A stretch of 64,000 nucleotides of DNA from Allobosea sp. UNC402CLCol (GCF_000745475.1 NZ_JQJJ01000015.1:159310-223309); one strand, 5' to 3'; positions 16,498-24,826 are shown, counted from the stretch's first letter. Notes: generated by a model not told the origin, from the sequence alone. Numbers and translations: made by a program.

Positions 16498-17356
16498 GGA
16501 TGTCTTCCCTGGTTTCTGGAGCCACCGCGTCGGCACGGACAGGCAAAGGCGTGCGCCGGCCGGCGAGGCCTTTCGGGACGGCGGCGATGAAGGCTTGGGT
16601 GTAGGGGTGCTGCGGCCGGTCGAGCACATCGAGGCAGGGCCCCTGCTCGACGATCGTCCCTTTCCGCATCACGACGATGCGGCTGCACAGCGTGCGCACC
16701 AGGGCGAGATCGTGGCTGATGAAGAGCAGGGTCAGGCCGAGCTCGCGGGTCAAACGCGACAGCAGGTTGATCACCTGTGCCTGCAGGGAAACGTCGAGCG
16801 CCGAAACCGGCTCGTCGGCGATCAGCACCTCCGGCTTCATCGCCAGGGCCCGCGCCAGGCCGACGCGCTGGCGCTGCCCGCCGGAGAGTTCATGCGGCAA
16901 GCGCGGCCCGATCTCGGGGCCGAGCCCGACCCGCGTCAGCAAGTCTGCGATCTCATTCTGGCGCTGCCCCGCGGGCACGCCACGTAATGCCAACGTCTCG
17001 CCGAGGCAGCGCGCCACGCTCTTGCGCGGGTTCAGCGCGCTGCTCGAATCCTGGAAGACCATCTGGACGCGCCGACGCCACGGCCCGGCGTGATCGCGCA
17101 TCAGCTCGGCCATCGACTGACCATCGAACAAGACCTCCCCCGAGGTCGGCCGCGCCAGCCCGACCGCGAGGCCGGCCAGCGTCGACTTGCCCGAGCCGCT
17201 CTCGCCGACGATGCCAACGACATCGCCGCGCATGACGTCGAGACTGACATCGTCGAGCGCGACGAGCCGGCTGTCGCGCCCGAGCAGACGGTCGAACAGC
17301 CCGCCTTGCGGGAAGGATTTGGAGACGCAGCGAAGGGAGAGGATCGGGCCGGTCAT
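16484..17356 (-). CDS. Dipeptide/oligopeptide-type ABC transporter ATPase (DppF-like)
   Basis: 290 residues. Walker A GESGSGKST (51-59), Q-loop VFQDSSSALNPR, signature LSGGQRQRVGLARAL, Walker B VLIADEPVSALD and the H-loop FISHDLALV are all intact. The C-terminal part matches OppF/DppF-type proteins (HPYTQAFIAAVPKG). It supplies one of the two nucleotide-binding subunits of the importer. The start at 17356 overlaps the stop of the other ATPase by 4 nt; it is preferred to an upstream extension to 17461. Confidence 0.9.
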   Translation of the reverse strand: MTGPILSLRCVSKSFPQGGLFDRLLGRDSRLVALDDVSLDVMRGDVVGIVGESGSGKSTLAGLAVGLARPTSGEVLFDGQSMAELMRDHAGPWRRRVQMVFQDSSSALNPRKSVARCLGETLALRGVPAGQRQNEIADLLTRVGLGPEIGPRLPHELSGGQRQRVGLARALAMKPEVLIADEPVSALDVSLQAQVINLLSRLTRELGLTLLFISHDLALVRTLCSRIVVMRKGTIVEQGPCLDVLDRPQHPYTQAFIAAVPKGLAGRRTPLPVRADAVAPETREDIHGAA

Positions 17357-18318
17357 CGCGGCCTCCAGCAGGCGGTGCGATGACCGGCTTCGGCGATCAG
17401 AGCCGGCATTTCGCTGGTACAGGGCTCGATGACGTGGGGACACCGCGGCGAGAACGGGCAACCGGCCGGCAACCGGCCGAGCCGCGGCGGCGCGCCCTCA
17501 ATCGCGGTGAGTGGGCCGACCGGGCCGAAAAGGCTCGGGACGCAGGCCTTGAGCAGGATGGTATAGGGATGGCGCGGCGCGCGTTCGATCGCCTCGACCG
17601 GCCCGTCCTCGACGACCTTGCCACCATACATCACCACGACGCGGTCGACGATCTCGGCGACAAGCTGGAGATTGTGCGAGATGAAGACGATGGTGAGGCC
17701 GAGCTCGCGGCGCAGTTCCGCGATCAGGTCGACGATCTGGGCTTGGACGGTAACGTCGAGCGCCGTGGTCGGCTCGTCGGCGATCAGCAGACGCGGGCGG
17801 CAGGCGATCGCCATGGCAATCAGAGCGCGCTGGCGCATGCCGCCGGAGAATTCGTGCGGATAAGAAGCGAGGCGCCGGCCGGCATCGCGGATGCCGACGC
17901 GCTCGAGCGCCTCCGCCGCGATGCGCCGGGCCTCGGCTGACGAGACGCCGCGATGCTCACGAACCACGTCGGTGATCTGCCGGCCGATGGTCAGCGCCGG
18001 ATTGAGCGAGCTCTGCGGATCCTGGAAGACCATGGCGATATCGCGCCCGCGAAGCGCCCGCATACGCTTTTCATCAGCAGCGAGCAGGTCCTCGCCGTCG
18101 AAGAGCACTCGCCCGCCAGTGACGCGAGCCGGCGTGCCGAGGAGTCGCATCGCCGCTAGCATGCTGAGGCTCTTGCCCGAGCCGGATTCGCCAACGATGC
18201 CGACGGCCTCGCCCGCCGCGACGGAAAAGTCGACCCCGCGTACCGCCTCGACCACGCCGCCGCCGGCCGAACGGAAGCCGACGCGCAGGCCCTCGACGCT
18301 GAGCAGTGCCCGGCTCAT
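17353..18318 (-). CDS. Dipeptide/oligopeptide-type ABC transporter ATPase (DppD-like)
   Basis: 321 residues. Walker A GESGSGKS (43-50), VFQDPQSSLNP, signature FSGGMRQRALIAMAI, Walker B LLIADEPTTALD. The C-terminal cysteine motif CPFSPRCPHVIEPC is the oligopeptide/dipeptide-family tail found in OppD/DppD ATPases. The start at 18318 (MSRALLSVEG) overlaps the permease stop by 4 nt; the same frame stays open far upstream, but that part is antisense-like arginine-rich shadow over the permease gene. Confidence 0.92.
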   Translation of the reverse strand: MSRALLSVEGLRVGFRSAGGGVVEAVRGVDFSVAAGEAVGIVGESGSGKSLSMLAAMRLLGTPARVTGGRVLFDGEDLLAADEKRMRALRGRDIAMVFQDPQSSLNPALTIGRQITDVVREHRGVSSAEARRIAAEALERVGIRDAGRRLASYPHEFSGGMRQRALIAMAIACRPRLLIADEPTTALDVTVQAQIVDLIAELRRELGLTIVFISHNLQLVAEIVDRVVVMYGGKVVEDGPVEAIERAPRHPYTILLKACVPSLFGPVGPLTAIEGAPPRLGRLPAGCPFSPRCPHVIEPCTSEMPALIAEAGHRTACWRPR

Positions 18319-19199
18319 GCGACCAGCGTCCTGGCTTCGCTGCGCGGGTCGAAGAGTTCGCGCACCGCGTCGCCCAGAAGATTGAAGCCGATCACGGTCA
18401 GCGAGATGGCGAGGCCCGGGAAGACCGGCAGCCACCATTCGCCGGAATAGATCGCGCTGCGGGCATCTGAGAGCATGGTGCCCCAGCTCGGCTGCGGCGG
18501 CTGCACGCCGAGGCCGACGAAGCTGATCGAGGCCTCGATGACGATGCCGATCGCGACCAGCAGCGTGCCCTGCACGATGATCGGCGACAGACAGTTCGGC
18601 ACTACGTCGCCACTGACGATCTGCCAGTGCGAGGCGCCCTGCAGGAAGCGAGCCCGGACATAGTCGGCCCCGGCGATACGCTTGGCCACCGCATAGGTGA
18701 CGCGGGCGAAGACGGGCGAGAACAGGCAGCCGACCAGGACGACGATCTTGACCTCGTTTGGCAAGAGCAGCGGCCCGATCGGCAATGGCCCGACACCGAG
18801 AATGCCGACGATCGCGATCGCCCAGACCAGCAGTGGGATCGAGGCGACGCCATCGACGATGCGCATCACGATTTGCTCGCCGAGCCCGCCCTTGTAGGCG
18901 GCGAAGACCCCGGCGGAGACGCCGATGGCTGCACCGATGAGCACCGCGCCGATTCCGACCGACAGCGAGGCGCGCGCGCCGAACAGGATCCGGCTCAGTA
19001 CGTCGCGGCCGCCCTGATCGGTCCCGAGCCAGTGCGCGGCGTCGGGCGCGGCCAGCCTGGCCTCTATATTGAGCGCGAGCGGGTCGTAAGGCGCGATCAG
19101 CGGCGCGAAGATCGCGGCCAGCACGATCAGCCCGACGATGCCGGCTCCGAGCCAGCCGCTCCAGTCGAGGCCATGGAAGGCTTTGCGCAGATTGCTCAC
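18315..19199 (-). CDS. Dipeptide-type ABC transporter permease (DppC-like)
   Basis: 294 residues with about six membrane segments. The N-terminal hydrophobic segment (IVGLIVLAAIFAPLIAPYDP) and the LNIEARLAAPDAAHWLGTDQ region followed by GRDVLSRILFGARASL are diagnostic of DppC/OppC. The EAA-type loop is near ASHWQIVSGDVVPN. It has a GTG start at 19199 that overlaps the DppB stop (GTGA), so it depends on translational coupling. It forms the membrane channel with the DppB-like subunit. Confidence 0.9.
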   Translation of the reverse strand: MSNLRKAFHGLDWSGWLGAGIVGLIVLAAIFAPLIAPYDPLALNIEARLAAPDAAHWLGTDQGGRDVLSRILFGARASLSVGIGAVLIGAAIGVSAGVFAAYKGGLGEQIVMRIVDGVASIPLLVWAIAIVGILGVGPLPIGPLLLPNEVKIVVLVGCLFSPVFARVTYAVAKRIAGADYVRARFLQGASHWQIVSGDVVPNCLSPIIVQGTLLVAIGIVIEASISFVGLGVQPPQPSWGTMLSDARSAIYSGEWWLPVFPGLAISLTVIGFNLLGDAVRELFDPRSEARTLVA

Positions 19200-20140
19200 G
19201 CCGCGGCCCTCTGGCGCGGGTCGAGTACGCGGTTGACCAGGTCGGCACCGAGATTAGCTAAGACGAAGATCGCGGTGAACAGGAAGACGATGCCCTGCAG
19301 CAAGAGGAAATCGCGCTGCGAGATTGCGTTCAGCAGCGCGCGTGACAGGCCGGGGATGTTGAAGACCTGCTCGATGATCAGCGCCCAGCCGAACATGTAG
19401 CCGAAGGAGAGCGCCGCGAGATTGACGACCGGCGGCAGCGCGTTGACCAGCGCGTAGAACACGACATGCCGAGAGGAGAGGCCCATGGCGCGGGCGGTGC
19501 GGACATAGTCGCCGCGCAAGGTTTCCTGCAGGCTCGCCTGCGTCATCCGTGCCAGTACGGCGATGTAATAGACCGCGAGCGAGAGCGAGGGCATCAGGAT
19601 GCTCTGGAGGTGCAGCGACAGTCCGGCGGAGAGCGGAAAATAACCGCCCGGCGGCAACAGGCGCAGGTCGACAGCGAGAAAGCGGATCAGCACGATGCCG
19701 AGCCAGAAGGCCGGGATCGACAGGCCGAGCACCGAGGCAAAGCGGCTGATCCGGTCGAAGGCGCCGCCCGGCTTGAGCGCCGACAACACGCCGATGCCGA
19801 TGCCGAAGATCAATGCGATCAGGAAGGCGAAGAACACGATCGCCAGCGTCACCGGCAACGCGTTGGCGATCTCGCTCGCGACGTCGCGGCCGGTGACGAA
19901 GGACTTGCCGAAATCCCCGCGCAGGACGTCGCCGAGCCAGGCGGCGTATTGCGAAAGGAAGGGCCGGTCGAGGCCATGCGCCTGCTCGAACTGCGCGATC
20001 TGCTCTGTCGTGGCGTCGGCCCCGAGCACGATCCGAGCCGGGGAGCCCGGACCGGAGCGCGTCAGCGCAAACAGCGCGAGGCCGACGAAGAGCAGCGTGC
20101 CGATCGAGGAGAGGATGCGACCTGCGATGAGGCGGAACAT
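19196..20140 (-). CDS. Dipeptide-type ABC transporter permease (DppB-like)
   Basis: 314 residues, six predicted membrane segments. The N-terminal RIGLSSIGTLLF-like segment (here AGRILSSIGTLLFVGLALFA), the periplasmic loop with QAHGLDRPFLSQYAAWLGDV, GDFGKSF and the EAA loop with RTARAMGLSSRHVVFYALVN identify DppB/OppB. It lies 12 nt downstream of the substrate-binding protein gene and overlaps the DppC-like gene by 4 nt. Confidence 0.92.
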   Translation of the reverse strand: MFRLIAGRILSSIGTLLFVGLALFALTRSGPGSPARIVLGADATTEQIAQFEQAHGLDRPFLSQYAAWLGDVLRGDFGKSFVTGRDVASEIANALPVTLAIVFFAFLIALIFGIGIGVLSALKPGGAFDRISRFASVLGLSIPAFWLGIVLIRFLAVDLRLLPPGGYFPLSAGLSLHLQSILMPSLSLAVYYIAVLARMTQASLQETLRGDYVRTARAMGLSSRHVVFYALVNALPPVVNLAALSFGYMFGWALIIEQVFNIPGLSRALLNAISQRDFLLLQGIVFLFTAIFVLANLGADLVNRVLDPRQRAAA

Positions 20141-20152
20141 TGCGTGCTCGTT

Positions 20153-21712
20153 TCAGACCTTGATCTCGCCTGGCGCGATGGTAAGGCCCTGATTGACCTT
20201 CACATCCTGCACCGCCTGCCGCCAGAGATTGGAGGCGTGGACATAGCCGAGCACGCCGAGCGGCGCGTCGCGTGCGGCGAGCGCCTGCAGCTTGCCATAG
20301 GCTTCCTTGAGCTTGGCTTCCTCCGTCTCGGCGAAGGCAGCCGCGAGCGTCTGGTTGAACTCCGGATTGTTGTAGCCGGTACTCTTGGACAGGACCTGCT
20401 CAGGCGTCAGGCAGACCTGCATGATGTAGCTCGGCTCGCCCGGCGACATGAAGACCTGCAGCGCCGCCTGGTGCTCGCCGCGGATCGCCTGCTGGATCAG
20501 CACCGAGAACTCGTAAACCTTGAGGTTGACCTTGATGCCAATCTTGGCGAGCTGGGCCTGCACGAAGATCGCCGCATCCTTGGTGTCGAGCAGATAGGGC
20601 TCGGCCTGGATACTGAGGTCGAATTCGGCACCGGTGGCGTATTTCGACCTGGCGAGCAAGGCCTTGGCCTTGTCGAGATCGAAGCCGAGTTCCTTGTCCG
20701 CCTCGGCGTTGAACCACCAGCCGCGTGCCGGCGCCGGCACGGAGGAAGGATCGAGCAGCCCGTAATAGACCTTCTCCCCAATCGTCTTGCGGTCGATCGC
20801 GGCGGAGACCGCCTTGCGGAAGTTCACGTCGTCGAAGGGGGCTTTCAGGTTGTTGGTGTACATCAACAGCGCGCCACCCAGCGTCGGGCGCGAGGCGCCG
20901 GTGATGCCCGGCATCGTCTTCAGCCGGTTGAACTCGCGCGGCGGCGGCGCACTGATGAGATCGACCTGGCCGGTCAGCAGATAGGCGACGCGGGTCGCGT
21001 CCTCCGGGATCATCTTGACAACGAGCCGATCCCAATGCGGCAGGCCCTTACGCCAGTAGTTCGGGTTCTTCTTGAAGCTGATATAGTCGTTCGGCTTCCA
21101 CTCCTCGAAGACGCCGAAGCCGGTGCCGACGCCGGCGGGACGCGACTTGAAATAGTCGTCGCCATGCTCCTTGCGCGAGCCGGACGGGTAGATGCCCATG
21201 TATTTCGTCAGGAAGTAGAGCCAGGGGCCATACGGCTCCGACAGCTCGAACTGGATCTTGAGCGGATCCAGCACCGTGACCTTGGTGATGCGGGTGAAGA
21301 GCGAGCGGCGCGCCGCCTTGTTGGCGGGGTCGAGCATGTATTCGAAGGAGTATTTCACATCCTCCGCCGTCATCTTCTCGCCGTTGTGAAAGGTGACGTC
21401 GTCGCGCAGGTCGAAAGTGTAGGTCTTCTTGTCGGCCGAGATCACCGGCAGAGCCTTGGCGAGCTGCGGCTTCAGCACGCCGTCGACATCGTACTCGACC
21501 AGGTTCTCGAACACGGTCTGGCCGAGCACCATGGCGTCGTGATTGAGCTGGTTTATCGGATCGATGGTGATCGGATTGCTCGGCAGGACGATGGTCAGCG
21601 TCTTGCCGTTGTTCGGTTGAGCGTGGAGCAGGCTCGCTGGCAAGAGGCCGCCAAGAGCGCCGCCTGCTGCAGCGGCGAGAAACGCACGGCGATGTGTCGG
21701 CACGGTCAGCAT
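20153..21712 (-). CDS. ABC transporter substrate-binding protein, family 5 (peptide/nickel type)
   Basis: 519 residues, the normal size for SBP_bac_5 proteins. It has an N-terminal export signal with a twin-arginine-like start (HRRAFLAAAAGG) and a probable cleavage after HA near residue 31. The conserved blocks LPVISADKKTYTFDLRDDVTFHNGEKMTAEDV (key part FDLRDDVTFHNG) and GLYYNN-type ligand regions are present. AGAGGGG about 7 nt before the ATG is a strong ribosome binding site, fitting its place as the first and most highly made gene of the operon. It binds the imported solute in the periplasm; the ligand is unknown, possibly a hydantoin, lactam or small peptide given HyuAB downstream. Confidence 0.92.
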   Translation of the reverse strand: MLTVPTHRRAFLAAAAGGALGGLLPASLLHAQPNNGKTLTIVLPSNPITIDPINQLNHDAMVLGQTVFENLVEYDVDGVLKPQLAKALPVISADKKTYTFDLRDDVTFHNGEKMTAEDVKYSFEYMLDPANKAARRSLFTRITKVTVLDPLKIQFELSEPYGPWLYFLTKYMGIYPSGSRKEHGDDYFKSRPAGVGTGFGVFEEWKPNDYISFKKNPNYWRKGLPHWDRLVVKMIPEDATRVAYLLTGQVDLISAPPPREFNRLKTMPGITGASRPTLGGALLMYTNNLKAPFDDVNFRKAVSAAIDRKTIGEKVYYGLLDPSSVPAPARGWWFNAEADKELGFDLDKAKALLARSKYATGAEFDLSIQAEPYLLDTKDAAIFVQAQLAKIGIKVNLKVYEFSVLIQQAIRGEHQAALQVFMSPGEPSYIMQVCLTPEQVLSKSTGYNNPEFNQTLAAAFAETEEAKLKEAYGKLQALAARDAPLGVLGYVHASNLWRQAVQDVKVNQGLTIAPGEIKV

Positions 21713-21855
21713 CGGAATTCCCCTCTTTTATAGCAATGCCTTGGCGGCGCCGGAGACCGGCGCCGCGCCGAACCAGGGAAAGCTAGAGCGCTGAGGCGGC
21801 GAATAAAAATAAGAAGTGCTTGCCGCTTGATTGTCTCCCGCTATCGTCTTGAACG

Positions 21856-22746
21856 ATGCGCTATACCTTTGGTCAGGCCGAGGCGTTCTACTGGGTGGCC
21901 CGATTGGGCGGCTTCCGCGCCGCCGCCCTGCATCTCAACCTGTCGCAGCCGACGGTCAGCCTGCGCATCAAGGAGCTCGAGCGCACTTTGGGCGGCGAAT
22001 TGTTCGACCGTTCGCTCTACCGCCCGCTGCCGACGACGCTTGGCAATGCGATCTATGCGGATATCGAGCGTTTGCTGGCTCATGCCGAGCAGGTCCAGCG
22101 TCACAGCAAGGACGGCTTGCGCGGCAGGAGCCTTTTACGCATAGGCGCCGCCGATTCCTTCGCCGCCGCGGTCCTCCCGGACCTCCTTGCGCAGTTGGCT
22201 ATTCGCCATGCGGAGCTGCAGGTCGATGTCACCGTGGACTTCAGCACCAAGCTCGAACAACTCCTGCTCGACCGCTCGATCGACATTGCCTTTCTCTCGC
22301 AGCCGCGGGCCCATGACGGGATTACGATCGTGCCGCTCTGGATGATCGATCTCGTCTGGGTGGTGGGCGAAGGCCTGCCCTTCGCTGGCAATGTCGCGAC
22401 GCCGGAGAACCTGGTCGATCTGCCGATCTTCACGAATAGCCCGCCATCGGGCCTGTTCACCACGATCCAGATGTGGTTTGGCGCGCAGGGCCTGAAGCCG
22501 CGCCGCCTCAACACCTGCAACCCGCTTACCGTGATCGCCCGCCTCGCGAGCGCCGGCACCGGCGCGGCGATGATCCCGCGCGAGATGATCCATCTCTCGG
22601 GAGAGAAGCTGGCATTGCGCGTGCTGGAGGCGCGTCCGGCCATCCCATCGCATAACCTGTGTGCGATGTGGTGGAACAACGAATCTGCCGATGAATGCAG
22701 TTACCTTGCGAACCTCGCTGCCGAGATCGCCAAGGTTGGGCGGTAA
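21856..22746 (+). CDS. LysR-family transcriptional regulator, divergent from the hyu/dpp operon
   Basis: 296 residues. The N-terminal winged helix is clear (FYWVARLGGFRAAALHLN, LSQPTVSLRIKELERTLGG), followed by a linker helix and a type-2-periplasmic-like effector domain. It is transcribed away from the importer gene, 143 bp apart, the usual arrangement in which a LysR protein controls the adjacent operon and itself. The intergenic region is AT-rich near 21800. No strong ribosome binding site precedes the ATG at 21856. Confidence 0.9.
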   Translation: MRYTFGQAEAFYWVARLGGFRAAALHLNLSQPTVSLRIKELERTLGGELFDRSLYRPLPTTLGNAIYADIERLLAHAEQVQRHSKDGLRGRSLLRIGAADSFAAAVLPDLLAQLAIRHAELQVDVTVDFSTKLEQLLLDRSIDIAFLSQPRAHDGITIVPLWMIDLVWVVGEGLPFAGNVATPENLVDLPIFTNSPPSGLFTTIQMWFGAQGLKPRRLNTCNPLTVIARLASAGTGAAMIPREMIHLSGEKLALRVLEARPAIPSHNLCAMWWNNESADECSYLANLAAEIAKVGR

Positions 22747-22928
22747 GGCGTGTCTTTGTATGCGAGCGTCCGCTTTTCGGCGAAGGGTGAATATCAGCTT
22801 GGGGCACGGTGCCAAATCGCTCATCACAAGCGGATTCCCTCACATCGCGTAGGCTGTTGGCCGAGGCAGCCTCCCAGTGATCGCGCCGCCGATTGCGGCA
22901 CGTGCCTTATGCTTGCAAAGGTTGTCGG

Positions 22929-22991
22929 ATGCGGCTCCTTGTCATATCGGACCTTCATTTGGAATTCGGCGCCTTTGAATTCCCCGCAGAC
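22929..22991 (+). pseudogene. Metallophosphoesterase N-terminal fragment
   Basis: The frame from ATG 22929 reads MRLLVISDLHLEFGAFEF..., a textbook start of a calcineurin-like phosphoesterase (metal-binding D-x-H), then meets a stop at 23008-23010 in a region that already belongs to another gene fragment on the other strand. Only about 21-26 residues of the family remain, without the GDxxD and GNHE motifs. Confidence 0.5.
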
Positions 22992-23118
22992 GCCACCGAC
23001 ATAGACTAGGTGGTCGCCCTGCCTCGCGGCGAGCAGCAGCCGGCCAATCCCGCCCAGGGCGATCGTCGACGGTTCATAGCCGACGATGACGAAGCTCTTC
23101 GACCGGCAGGGCGAATCG
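22992..23118 (-). pseudogene. ATP-dependent DNA ligase (LigD-type) fragment
   Basis: Read on the minus strand, the sequence gives KSFVIVGYEPST, then GGIGRLLLAARQGDHLVYVGGV. This resembles the start of the OB-fold domain of LigD-type ATP-dependent ligases (FVIGGF..., LVYVGKVGTGF). The GTGF that should follow is lost at the junction with the metallophosphoesterase fragment, and the upstream ligase core is missing (only DSPCR remains). A short relic joined to another relic. Confidence 0.45.
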
Positions 23119-23127
23119 TTCCCTAGC

Positions 23128-23152
23128 GGAACCGCCTAGGCACAAATCGGTT
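23128..23152 (+). promoter_or_regulatory. EcfG-type promoter candidate
   Basis: GGAAC (23128-23132), 16-nt spacer, GGTT (23149-23152), about 33 bases before the ATG at 23185. Only the first -10 base departs from CGTT. Confidence 0.55.
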
Positions 23153-23184
23153 TGAAGACAGCCGCAGGAACCGGAGCGCCAACG

Positions 23185-23424
23185 ATGGTTTCGAGACAAC
23201 CCAAGGAGCCAGGGCTACAACCGACATTTCGGCATCGCGAGCTTTACAGGGAGCGATGTCGTGACGACGACGGCAACATCTACACAGTCATAGTCTGGCA
23301 AGGCTACCCTGGCCTTGGGACCACATTCTACTCTCTGGACGATGGCACGCCGGTGCACTTCGAGGACGATTGCATCTTCACTATCGTTCCAACCGGCGAG
23401 CAACTAACTCGGTGTGACGACTAG
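23185..23424 (+). CDS. Small hypothetical protein (79 aa)
   Basis: The soluble protein has a balanced composition: FRHRELYRERCRDDDGNIYTVIVWQGYPGL then TTFYSLDDGTPVHFEDDCIFTIVPTG. It has the look of a small all-beta domain, and it differs from the arginine-rich shadow frames nearby. ATG 23185 is chosen over an upstream TTG (23152), with GGAG 9 nt before it. An EcfG-type site at 23128 suggests stress expression. I recognise no named family. Confidence 0.6.
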   Translation: MVSRQPKEPGLQPTFRHRELYRERCRDDDGNIYTVIVWQGYPGLGTTFYSLDDGTPVHFEDDCIFTIVPTGEQLTRCDD

Positions 23425-23471
23425 GTAGCGACCTTGAAACGAAAAGGCCCGGCACCGCGTGAGCGAGCCGG

Positions 23472-23690
23472 CTACGGCGACTTCTCCCGGAATCGCTCGA
23501 CCGACCGCCTGACGAGCTCCTTCTCGCTTTGGGCGACAAGAACGAATGCGGCCACGATATATGCTAGACGGGCCCGTTGTCGCTCGTGGTCCTCTTCTGG
23601 AAATTCTCGCTTCAGTTCCTGCCATGCGGCCTCGAGCGCCCCATGAGCCCGCGCGAGATCGACCGGGTCCTTTAGCGATGAGAAGGGCAT
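23472..23690 (-). CDS. Small helical hypothetical protein (72 aa)
   Basis: The frame reads FSSLKDPVDLARAHGALEAAW, then QELKREFPEEDHERQRARL and AYIVAAFVLVAQSEKELVRR, an amphipathic all-helical small protein with a natural composition. Similar short proteins occur in rhizobial genomes but have no known function. No strong ribosome binding site is seen. It is convergent with the preceding gene. Confidence 0.5.
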   Translation of the reverse strand: MPFSSLKDPVDLARAHGALEAAWQELKREFPEEDHERQRARLAYIVAAFVLVAQSEKELVRRSVERFREKSP

Positions 23691-23751
23691 GTCCGGCTAC
23701 TTTAACACCCCCGGAGGTCCCGGCAACGGAAAATGACCCATCCTGTCTCAA

Positions 23752-24038
23752 TCAGCCAAAGTCTTCGCGGAAGTCCACGCCAATCACCTCGAGCGCCCTA
23801 AACAGGGTAGTCAGGGTGGGATTGCCGCCATCGCGGATGAAGGCCTTGTAGATAACTGACCGGCTGAGCCCGGTCTGCGCCGCGAACTCCCACACGCCGA
23901 TCTCTGGGATGACATCGCCAACGGCCTTCGCGATGCTTGCGGATCGCTGTTCTTGAAGGCAGCTTTGATGTGAGCGACGCGGCCCTCAACCGTCTCAAGA
24001 TCACGCTGGACGAGGGGCCGTGTCGCCTTGGATGCCAT
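23752..24038 (-). pseudogene. Addiction-module antidote-like HTH protein, frameshifted
   Basis: The N-terminal half (from ATG 24038: ASKATRPLVQRDLETVEGRV, AHIKAAFKNSDP) and the C-terminal half (SIAKAVGDVIPEIGVWEFAA, QTGLSRSVIYKAFIRDGGNP, TLTTLFRALEVIGVDFREDF) together form one protein of about 95 residues resembling the chromosomal HigA-like/TIGR02684 antidotes. They lie in different frames; a single-base shift near 23940-23945 separates them. No RelE/HigB-type toxin is adjacent. Either a dead gene or a sequencing error. Confidence 0.6.
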
Positions 24039-24118
24039 CGAGTTGGTCGCGCTGCTTCGATCGGGAAGGCGCTCAATGCGGAGCGCTGGCGGCAACGTCA
24101 ACTCGCCCCGACTACGGT

Positions 24119-24328
24119 CTAGCGAACTCGATGCTCGCAGCCAGCGAGATAGCGACAGATGCTGAGCTCAAGCTCTGCCCTTTCCCGTCCTCTGGGTGTC
24201 TCCTGATGCTCGAACTCGATGCACCGCAGCCGGTCTAAAGCTTCTCGGAGCTGCTCGGGTGTTTCGATTGTTGTTTCGATCGGCGTGGTCGTTGCAGGCA
24301 AAGCGCAATGTTCAGCAGAAACCAGCAT
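24119..24328 (-). CDS. Small hypothetical protein (69 aa)
   Basis: The frame reads LVSAEHCALPATTTPIETTI, ETPEQLREALDRLRCIEFEH, QETPRGRERAELELSICRYL and AGCEHRVR: helical and acidic/basic mixed. GGAGG sits 5 nt before ATG 24328, a strong reason for that start over an upstream one at 24352. A perfect EcfG-type promoter lies at 24388-24412. No family recognised; expression under general stress is inferred. Confidence 0.55.
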   Translation of the reverse strand: MLVSAEHCALPATTTPIETTIETPEQLREALDRLRCIEFEHQETPRGRERAELELSICRYLAGCEHRVR

Positions 24329-24387
24329 CGGATCCTCCCGAGGATTCGGCATTGATTTTACGAAGCGTTGGGGCTGTCCGGCCTGAC

Positions 24388-24412
24388 AACGCGGGCCCGA
24401 TATCGAGGTTCC
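24388..24412 (-). promoter_or_regulatory. EcfG-type promoter, perfect match
   Basis: Minus strand: GGAAC (24412-24408), 16-nt spacer, CGTT (24391-24388), 60 bases before the start of the 69-residue protein gene. Confidence 0.65.
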
Positions 24413-24475
24413 TGCTTAGGATACATTGTGCGCTTCTGGACCAAATGGCCCATGGTCTGACGGCAACCCCGAACG

Positions 24476-24509
24476 AAAGGCCCCGCCAGCCGGAGCTGAC
24501 GGGGCCTTT
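24476..24509 (-). terminator. Rho-independent terminator, possibly bidirectional
   Basis: AAAGGCCCCG (24476-24485) pairs with CGGGGCCTTT (24500-24509), with a further CAGC/GCTG inner stem. It lies 17 bases past the stop of the PRC-barrel gene. Confidence 0.75.
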
Positions 24510-24526
24510 GATCGATAGAGCCAGCG

Positions 24527-24826
24527 TCAGGGGTCGACGTGCTCCGGCATCGCCTTCAACTCGTCCTTGGTCCAGTTCGTCACCGCGTGCACGTTTCCGT
24601 CTTCATCACGCATGAACTCGAGCTGGTTGATCGGTATGGGGACCGGCTTGGTTCCGATCCCGAGGAAGCCGCCAACATCGATAATGGCCTGAGCCATTGG
24701 CCCGGAGCCGTAGACATGCGAGATCGAGCCGATTTTTTCGTCGCCCGGCCCATAGATGGTGGCGCCGTCGAGAACGTCGGGCGTCAGGTCGGTCGATGAA
24801 AGGCGGGTATGCCGAGAATGATCCAT
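24527..24826 (-). CDS. PRC-barrel domain protein
   Basis: 99 residues. After a short N-terminal tail the PRC-barrel appears: DGATIYGPGDEKIGSISHVY, AQAIIDVGGFLGIGTKPVPI and DEDGNVHAVTNWTKDELKAM. Stand-alone PRC-barrel proteins of this type are common stress-induced proteins in rhizobia; the beta-barrel may bind protein or RNA. ATG 24826 is chosen for the GGGAGGAAACG leader; an upstream start at 24856 is unlikely. A perfect EcfG-type promoter ends 29 bases upstream and a terminator follows, so it is a one-gene unit. Confidence 0.8.
   Translation of the reverse strand: MDHSRHTRLSSTDLTPDVLDGATIYGPGDEKIGSISHVYGSGPMAQAIIDVGGFLGIGTKPVPIPINQLEFMRDEDGNVHAVTNWTKDELKAMPEHVDP

Noticed and set aside
18319..19248. 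N-terminal extension of the DppD-like ATPase to more than 600 residues
   Set aside because: The extension overlaps the whole permease gene in another frame and is arginine-rich; the ATPase fold starts at 18318.
19466..21733. A 755-codon open frame on the plus strand across the importer genes
   Set aside because: It is antisense to the DppB-like and binding-protein genes, has the Arg/Asp/Glu/Gly-rich composition of high-GC shadow frames, and matches no family.
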